Source of the DNA: Xenorhabdus griffiniae | GTDB lineage: Bacteria; Pseudomonadota; Gammaproteobacteria; Enterobacterales; Enterobacteriaceae | Length of the DNA stretch: 32,127 nt | Direction: 5' to 3' | Assembly (NCBI RefSeq): GCF_015163655.1 | Contig: NZ_JADEUF010000039.1 | Coordinates: forward strand, 1 to 32,127 | Part shown: positions 27,053 to 32,127 of the stretch, one piece after another | Layout: each line of letters starts with the position of its first letter | How positions within the stretch are numbered: position 1 is the stretch's first letter | The notes under the pieces: model-generated | Databases searched by the model: none | Told to the model about the DNA's origin: nothing | What the model saw: the letters and a program-made list of their open reading frames with translations, nothing else | Position numbers and translations under genes: made by a program

Positions 27053-30000
27053 TTATTTAAATAATGATCCATTGGAATAGCGTGCCATCGGCAGTAAATA
27101 GCGCTGAGTTTCACGCTTCATTCGCTCCAAAAGTGATTGATCAACTCGCCGGAAAGCCCTTTGTACGTAGTGATCAGCGCTTTCCCCTTTCCTGTCATGT
27201 GTTCCTAACCAGTGTTCCATTAATTTATTTTCCGCGCTTTGTTGAACCTCTTCGCGAAAATCGATTTCACCCGTTTCCTTATCAAAACAGTCAACTAGCC
27301 ATGCCCAACCGCTTCGGCAAAACAAAGGAAGAGGTTCAGACATACCTTGAAAATAACCCTCTATCATCTGGTTCAAATAGTGTTTTGCCTCCTCCGGTTT
27401 TAACGCTAAGAAACGATATTCTGACACCTTTTTATCTTCCTTCTCTTTTTTGCCCTTTTTACCTGTTCCATATATGCGGCTTTCACTACTTCCACCTGAA
27501 AGACAATAGGCAAGGTGTTCAATCCATAATTGGATACCATCATTGGCCGTTAAGTTCGCTGGTCGCCAACGTAAAATTCCATCAGGCTGTATCTGATTGA
27601 TTCTGCCAGTCAACACCACCGTGTCTAATGGCTCATATAGGTCAATAGAAGAAGAGGCCGTTCTCTCTTCACGCACCCTGGCGGCCAAAGGCTGCATGGA
27701 TTCCAGTTGATCCATCCAATAAACTTCACCAAAGGAACCATAGGGCAACCCCCCCGACGCACGAAGATGGTAAAACAGAGATTCAGGTGCCCCCTGCTCA
27801 ATCAGGATGCTTAGCAGTAGTTGGTTAAATTGGTAACGTTGCAGGTTATCCAGCACAAAAGGTTCTTCTTCAGGTAACTCCATCTCTTCAATAACAAAAT
27901 GCACCTTCAACCTTTGCTGAAAAAATGCCCGGACAGGGTGTCGATAAAAGCGGATCAGCTCATCTAATGCAATTTCTTTTACCCCACTGCGATCAAAAGC
28001 AATCGGCTGGCAAAAATCAGTTGCTGAAACCCCCTGTTGTGTCGCAGCTGGCAACCATTCTGTAGCATAACTTTGTAAATGATGGTCAGGTAAGAAATTT
28101 TCTGTCGCAAAAGGCACACGGGTATGCTGTGACAGCAGATGTTTTCTGACATTTTTGGCGCTGTCATCAACATTCAACATTTCATCGCCGGATAAGCAAA
28201 AACTCTGACAAATATAATCCAGTAATTCGTTGACCAATACAGAGGGGTTGCACTCAGTATCATCACGAATCGATTTGCCAATATAGCTAATGTAAAGAAA
28301 TTGTTCCGCCGAAACCAACGCTTCCAGAAAGAGATAACGGTCATCGTCGCGCCGTTTCCTATCTCCTCGCTGAGTCTTTTCTGCCATCAGATCAAACCCA
28401 AGTGGCGGGATAGTACGTGGATAAACGCCATCATTCATTCCCAACAGGCAAACCACTTTAAAAGGAATGGAGCGCATAGGCATCAGAGTGCAAAAATTGA
28501 GTGCTCCGGCGAGGAAACGCTGGCTAATTTTTTCATCATCAAAACGAAGCGCCAACTCATCACGCAACAACACCAAAGGAATACTTTCTTCGTAATGAGC
28601 ATTCAGGCCATCATCAATCACTTTTTGCCATTGCTGAGTAATGAGTGCCAGAACCAGTTCAATTTCATCATCCATCTCGAAAAAAGTTTCCAGCAGTTGC
28701 GGACATATCGCCAACCAATCCGTCAATCGCTGTTCTTCGCTCAAAATTTTACGCCAGCGATTCAATGCCATTAGAAACTCAGCTAATTGTCCTGCCAGTT
28801 CAGCAGCAAGCCCACTGGATTCATCATAAGGCAAAACATCGTTCCACGGCCCGGCATGGCTATCCATCGCATAACCCAGTAGCATACGCGTCAAGCCAAA
28901 GCGCCAGGTATTCTGCCCTGTGGCAGGCAACGATAATGCTTCAATATTGTCATCATCCAACCCCCAGCAAATTCCCGATTCTTTTACCCAGCGCCGTAAT
29001 AAACGCAATCCTTCTTCCTGAATCGCGAATTTGTTAGCTAAAGCAGGAACTTCCAATAATGCCAACACCTGTTCTGCCGTAAACCGACTCTGCGGCAGCT
29101 CCAACAGAGTAATGAATGCCTGCAAGACAGGATGTGCCTGACGAGCTTTACGGTCAGAGATGGCAAAGGGGATATAACGATCATCAGGCGCATTGCCAAA
29201 AACAGCCTGAATGTAGGGAGCATAGCTATCGATATCCGCCATCATCACAATGATGTCCCTCGGTGTCAGTGAAGGGTCATCATCCAATAAACGCAGGATT
29301 TGATCCTGCAATACTTCGATTTCCCTCTGTGGGCTATGGCATGAATGAAAAGTCAATGAGCGATCAGCACTATTAATCGGGCGCTTTTTCAGGCTGTTTT
29401 TGAAAGAATTTTCGGTAGAACCAATCTGAGCATGATCTTCAAGGTTAAGAATATCTTGCTGGATTTGGTGCAAAACAGAATCTGGTTCTGATTCAACAAA
29501 GGCATGAATATCGGAATCTGGCTCCAATTGTGACAGCAGATAGAGGTGATCCCTGCCCAATTTTCCCCAAGATGCCAGCAATGGGTTATTCAACTCCTGC
29601 TCCCCTTCGGCATTAAACAGCGATGGCGCCTCTTCGGGATTTTTGAATCTTTCCAGCAATTGCCTGCTTTTATAATGTGTTGGCTTACGGCTAGTTAACC
29701 TGGCGAGAAAGGCATAACTCTGGATATCGCCCCAATAATATTGGCATGGATTCGTGAACATAAGATGAATATCAATATGTTTACCCAATGCCTTCAATAC
29801 TTGCAGATAAGCGGGAGGTAATACAGATATGCCGCAGATGAAAATACGCGAGGGAAGAGCCTCTAATGGAAAACTCCCTTCTTCCAACGCCAAGATAAAT
29901 CGTTGGTATAAATTAGCCCGGTGCCACAAAGATTGTTGTAGCTGGCGGGTATAAGCTGTCAGTTCAAACCATAACCTTTTTTGCCATAACTGGTTACTAC

Positions 30001-30475
30001 CCAAACCATCAATTAATTGACCATCTTCCCAGCTTTCTAACCAATGTGGACGATAAACCAAATATTGGTCAAACAGATCAGCAATTCTGCCAGCCAACTG
30101 GTGAATTTTCCGTTTATCAATATCTTGATCAAGATAATGCCTGAGCGCTGAAAATTCTGGCTCCGTCAACAAATCGGGCAGTAAGGTCATCAGCTTCCAC
30201 TTCATGGCATCTTTACTGAAAGCGCTGTCTTTGGGAATATCAGGCAACACTTGGGTAAACATCTGCCAGATAAAGGTAGCCGGCAGCGGGAACTCCATGT
30301 TCGCAGCAATACCCAGTTTTTCTGCTAACTGAATTTGCAACCACTGTGACATCCCCGGGCTTTGAACCAAAATCACTTCTTTGCGAAATGGGTCAGGAAG
30401 GGGATCTTCCCCAATCAATATCGCCATCAATTCCTTGAGAATATCGAGCTGATTCGAATGATAAACGCTAAACAT
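27053..30475 (-). CDS. recC: RecBCD enzyme subunit RecC
   Basis: A 1140-residue subunit that holds RecB and RecD together and reads the Chi sequence. The ATG at 30473-30475 is chosen because GGGAG lies five bases upstream and MFSVYHSNQLDIL equals the start of known RecC; a TTG ten codons earlier lacks such support. Conserved stretches include LVQSPGMSQWLQIQLAEKLG, NPLLASWGKLGRDHLYLLSQ, TLMPMRSIPFKVVCLLGMND and RRDDDRYLFLEAL. A Lys-rich stretch (TGKKGKKEKEDKK) near the C-terminus, encoded around 27420-27470, is absent from the E. coli protein as I recall it. It is first in the recC-ptrA-recB-recD operon. In E. coli thyA and pilin-like ppd genes lie upstream; here accessory DNA follows. Confidence 0.96.
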   Translation of the reverse strand: MFSVYHSNQLDILKELMAILIGEDPLPDPFRKEVILVQSPGMSQWLQIQLAEKLGIAANMEFPLPATFIWQMFTQVLPDIPKDSAFSKDAMKWKLMTLLPDLLTEPEFSALRHYLDQDIDKRKIHQLAGRIADLFDQYLVYRPHWLESWEDGQLIDGLGSNQLWQKRLWFELTAYTRQLQQSLWHRANLYQRFILALEEGSFPLEALPSRIFICGISVLPPAYLQVLKALGKHIDIHLMFTNPCQYYWGDIQSYAFLARLTSRKPTHYKSRQLLERFKNPEEAPSLFNAEGEQELNNPLLASWGKLGRDHLYLLSQLEPDSDIHAFVESEPDSVLHQIQQDILNLEDHAQIGSTENSFKNSLKKRPINSADRSLTFHSCHSPQREIEVLQDQILRLLDDDPSLTPRDIIVMMADIDSYAPYIQAVFGNAPDDRYIPFAISDRKARQAHPVLQAFITLLELPQSRFTAEQVLALLEVPALANKFAIQEEGLRLLRRWVKESGICWGLDDDNIEALSLPATGQNTWRFGLTRMLLGYAMDSHAGPWNDVLPYDESSGLAAELAGQLAEFLMALNRWRKILSEEQRLTDWLAICPQLLETFFEMDDEIELVLALITQQWQKVIDDGLNAHYEESIPLVLLRDELALRFDDEKISQRFLAGALNFCTLMPMRSIPFKVVCLLGMNDGVYPRTIPPLGFDLMAEKTQRGDRKRRDDDRYLFLEALVSAEQFLYISYIGKSIRDDTECNPSVLVNELLDYICQSFCLSGDEMLNVDDSAKNVRKHLLSQHTRVPFATENFLPDHHLQSYATEWLPAATQQGVSATDFCQPIAFDRSGVKEIALDELIRFYRHPVRAFFQQRLKVHFVIEEMELPEEEPFVLDNLQRYQFNQLLLSILIEQGAPESLFYHLRASGGLPYGSFGEVYWMDQLESMQPLAARVREERTASSSIDLYEPLDTVVLTGRINQIQPDGILRWRPANLTANDGIQLWIEHLAYCLSGGSSESRIYGTGKKGKKEKEDKKVSEYRFLALKPEEAKHYLNQMIEGYFQGMSEPLPLFCRSGWAWLVDCFDKETGEIDFREEVQQSAENKLMEHWLGTHDRKGESADHYVQRAFRRVDQSLLERMKRETQRYLLPMARYSNGSLFK

Positions 30476-31059
30476 CAATGCTCCCACTGGAATAGAAACC
30501 ACCAATTAAAACATCCAAGAACAACCCTCTCTGTAAACTATCCGCTATTTTGTCACGCCTCCGTTTCAAACAATATCGTGTTTTTCACTACTGCGATTTG
30601 AGATATCAGTAAGTGGTTAATCAGCTCGCTTCAAACGTAATAATAGCAACCGGAAAATATTTTTCATCTGACAAACGGCCTAAACAGCCTTTTAAAGAGG
30701 GTTAGTGTATCCACTCACCTGAATTTGCCTGCGTATTCCGTTCATTGCCTCATATTTCACCAAAAAACGATAAAATAGGATTTAATTCATTAATTAATTT
30801 GATGAGTTTATGCGTAAAATAACCGTATTTTGCTGACTGAAAATCCGTTTATTGCACAGCGATTCCCTTACGGATTGAAAGTATTAAATAGCGCATTGCA
30901 TGACGATTTATAGGAAACCACGGTGCAATGGCAAAACAACCAGATCAGCCAGTAGGAAGACTGGAGCAACAAACATAACACTGGCTATGGCAAAACTCGA
31001 AACCGAACAGCAAATTGAAAACATCTCTGGGGAACAAGAAAAGAACAGGAACAAAATTT
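30476..31059. other. Non-coding stretch between recC and the effector-like genes
   Basis: About 580 bases without a convincing gene. It should contain the recC promoter on the minus strand and the promoter of the right-hand cassette. Two very short frames start with ATGGCAAAAC: 30928-30978 (16 residues, MAKQPDQPVGRLEQQT) and 30987-31067 (26 residues, overlapping the next start by eight bases). Both may be leader peptides or debris of an upstream effector-associated gene; I could not support either as a gene. Confidence 0.5.
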
Positions 31060-31203
31060 ATGAGTAATGAAAATTCAGTGTATTGTCACGATTGTCAGAA
31101 GATACTGAAGAACTGGATTGAATTTCAATTAGTGGATGAACAGGGAAAACCGTTGGCTGGGATAACTGTGCCTGTAATCGGGATATTACGTTGGAGGAAT
31201 TGA
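31060..31203 (+). pseudogene. N-terminal fragment of an effector-like protein
   Basis: The frame from ATG 31060 (AGGA nine bases before) gives 47 residues: MSNENSVYCHDCQKILKNW, then IEFQLVDEQGKPLAG and an unrelated end ITVPVIGILRWRN. From memory, YCHxCQ...WIEFQLVDEQGKPLAG begins many large Photorhabdus/Xenorhabdus proteins with lipase, peptidase or other C-terminal enzyme domains, thought to be toxins or type VI-linked effectors. Here the conserved part stops after about 34 residues. The GH19 domain follows in the -1 frame, and its Cys-rich beginning (CACNRDITLEEL) already starts at about 31167, inside this frame. So the two look like one protein broken by an out-of-frame deletion. A ribosomal -1 shift at a GGGAAAA site (31143-31149) would rejoin them. 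Confidence 0.5.
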
Positions 31204-31958
31204 AAAAAATAGCACCTAAAGCACCATCAAAAATATTAGAAGATAACTTAGGGGCATTTAATCAAGGGCTTAGGCGATTTGGTATTACAACATGTCGGGA
31301 AAAAGCCCACTTTTTTGCTCAGATTTATCATGAAACCGGTGGAATGCGGCTTATGAAAGAAAATGGAGGTGAAACAATGTGGTATAACCCATGGTATGGA
31401 CGGGAATTTATACAATTATCACGGATAGAGAATTATCAAGCTTATGAGAAATTTATTAAAGAAGATGTAACATCTTCTCCTCAGGCTAGGGATAAACTAT
31501 TGTCTCCACCACATAGTGTCTTGTCTGTATTTTGGTTCTATAGATTATGTATTAACTCAGGAAAAAATGATGATTTTAACAAGGTGACAGCAATTATTAA
31601 TGGAGGATTCACAGGTTATGATGATAGGTTAAAACATTTAAAAAGAATTATTGATATATTAAGGGCAGAACATCTTAATCAGTTATTAGGTGATGGGAAA
31701 TTCGAGTTTACTCATAGCTCTATTTACGATAACAGGGTTAATTCTCTCGCATGGGGACTTTGGCATGATCCTACCACAAAGAAAAAAGGAACAGTAAAAG
31801 ATAAAAATGAGGCTTTGAAAGGCTATGAGAGAACACAACAACTAATAATGGAGAAACCTTACAAGACTAGTCAGAAAGATAATAAAATATACGGCATTAA
31901 ATATTCTGATGTTCTTACTTATGTAAATAAAAAAATAATTCTTTTAAAAGGTAATTAA
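31191..31958 (+). CDS. GH19 chitinase/lysozyme-type domain protein, candidate antibacterial effector
   Basis: 255 residues from the TTG at 31191, but the frame is open from 31140 and the domain seems to begin with CACNRDITLEELKKIAP at about 31167, so TTG may not be the true start. REKAHFFAQIYHETGGM (36-52) carries the first catalytic Glu of GH19 (E48 in HETGG). YGREFIQLSRIENYQAY (69-85) corresponds to the YxGRGxIQLTGxxNY block, and INGGFTGYDDR to the INGG substrate-cleft motif. The usual GRG reads GRE, an unusual change. GH19 enzymes of this bacterial type cut the glycan of peptidoglycan (phage endolysins, type VI effectors) or chitin. No signal peptide is visible, so delivery would need phage-like, type VI or upstream-domain help. 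The next gene, starting two bases later, encodes a small exported protein that fits an immunity role. Confidence 0.65.
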   Translation: MEELKKIAPKAPSKILEDNLGAFNQGLRRFGITTCREKAHFFAQIYHETGGMRLMKENGGETMWYNPWYGREFIQLSRIENYQAYEKFIKEDVTSSPQARDKLLSPPHSVLSVFWFYRLCINSGKNDDFNKVTAIINGGFTGYDDRLKHLKRIIDILRAEHLNQLLGDGKFEFTHSSIYDNRVNSLAWGLWHDPTTKKKGTVKDKNEALKGYERTQQLIMEKPYKTSQKDNKIYGIKYSDVLTYVNKKIILLKGN

Positions 31959-31959
31959 G

Positions 31960-32127
31960 ATGATTAAAAATATTGTTTTTCTGTCATTACTTTCATTTTC
32001 AGTAAATTCTTTCGCGTTTGATATATATTCTGAAATAATATGCCTGAGTTCACATGGTGAAAAACCAATCAATATAAAATATGTCAATGTATATTCCCAA
32101 AAATATAATGCCAGACTTGGGTATATT
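31960..32127 (+). CDS. Exported small protein, candidate immunity protein (partial at window edge)
   Basis: The ATG at 31960 follows the GH19 stop by one base, with AAAGG about nine bases upstream. The frame is open to the window edge (56 codons seen). Residues 1-19 look like a Sec signal (MIKNIVFLSLLSFSVNSFA), with the cut probably after SFA. The mature part begins FDIYSEIICLSSHGE and has one Cys so far. I do not recognise the family. Tight coupling to a peptidoglycan-cutting gene plus periplasmic targeting is what an immunity protein against such an effector looks like. This is inference from context; the 3' end is missing. Confidence 0.6.
   Translation, partial: MIKNIVFLSLLSFSVNSFAFDIYSEIICLSSHGEKPINIKYVNVYSQKYNARLGYI

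Noticed and set aside
30928-31067. Two short ATGGCAAAAC-initiated frames (16 and 26 codons)
   Set aside because: Too short, no family signal and weak ribosome sites; noted under the spacer as possible leaders or debris.

Overview
The window looks like the chromosome of an entomopathogenic enterobacterium of the Morganellaceae, most likely Photorhabdus, with Xenorhabdus as the alternative. The housekeeping genes are close to those of E. coli. Their order, from rlmM to recC, matches E. coli b2806-b2822 apart from one absent gene (ygdI). The block is bordered by a serralysin locus in the prtA-inh-prtB-prtC-prtD order that I recall from Photorhabdus. The species call is inference from gene content and gene order; no database search was possible.

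Layout. Positions 1-970 are AT-rich accessory DNA: a possible transposon end, a remnant of an unknown gene, a truncated Gly/Asn-rich tail, and one intact small secreted Gly/Asn-rich protein (573-875). Positions 1074-7601 hold the type I secretion locus, all on the minus strand: PrtA metalloprotease with RTX repeats, its periplasmic inhibitor Inh, and the ABC transporter (PrtB), membrane fusion protein (PrtC) and outer membrane channel (PrtD) that export PrtA. A strong hairpin lies between prtA and inh. Positions 7602-8174 are non-coding, with hairpins and a short dispersed repeat.

Positions 8175-30475 are the conserved block. It contains gcvA-ygdD-rlmM on the minus strand; the divergent small RNA gene gcvB; csdA and csdE (cysteine desulfurase and sulfur acceptor) convergent with tcdA; mltA; three tandem initiator tRNA-fMet genes; amiC and argA divergently arranged, with a pair of ArgR boxes in front of argA; then recC-ptrA-recB-recD as one tightly packed minus-strand operon. 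CsdA, CsdE and TcdA act together in forming cyclic t6A in tRNA. RecB, RecC and RecD form the RecBCD repair nuclease. MltA and AmiC both cut peptidoglycan.

From 30476 to the right edge the E. coli order stops and AT-rich accessory DNA begins. It encodes a short protein start resembling the N-terminus of large Photorhabdus/Xenorhabdus effector-like proteins. A GH19 chitinase/lysozyme-type domain follows in the -1 frame. Two bases after it starts a small exported protein, cut by the window edge, that is a candidate immunity protein. This right end, and the Gly/Asn-rich genes at the left end, are the least ordinary parts of the window.
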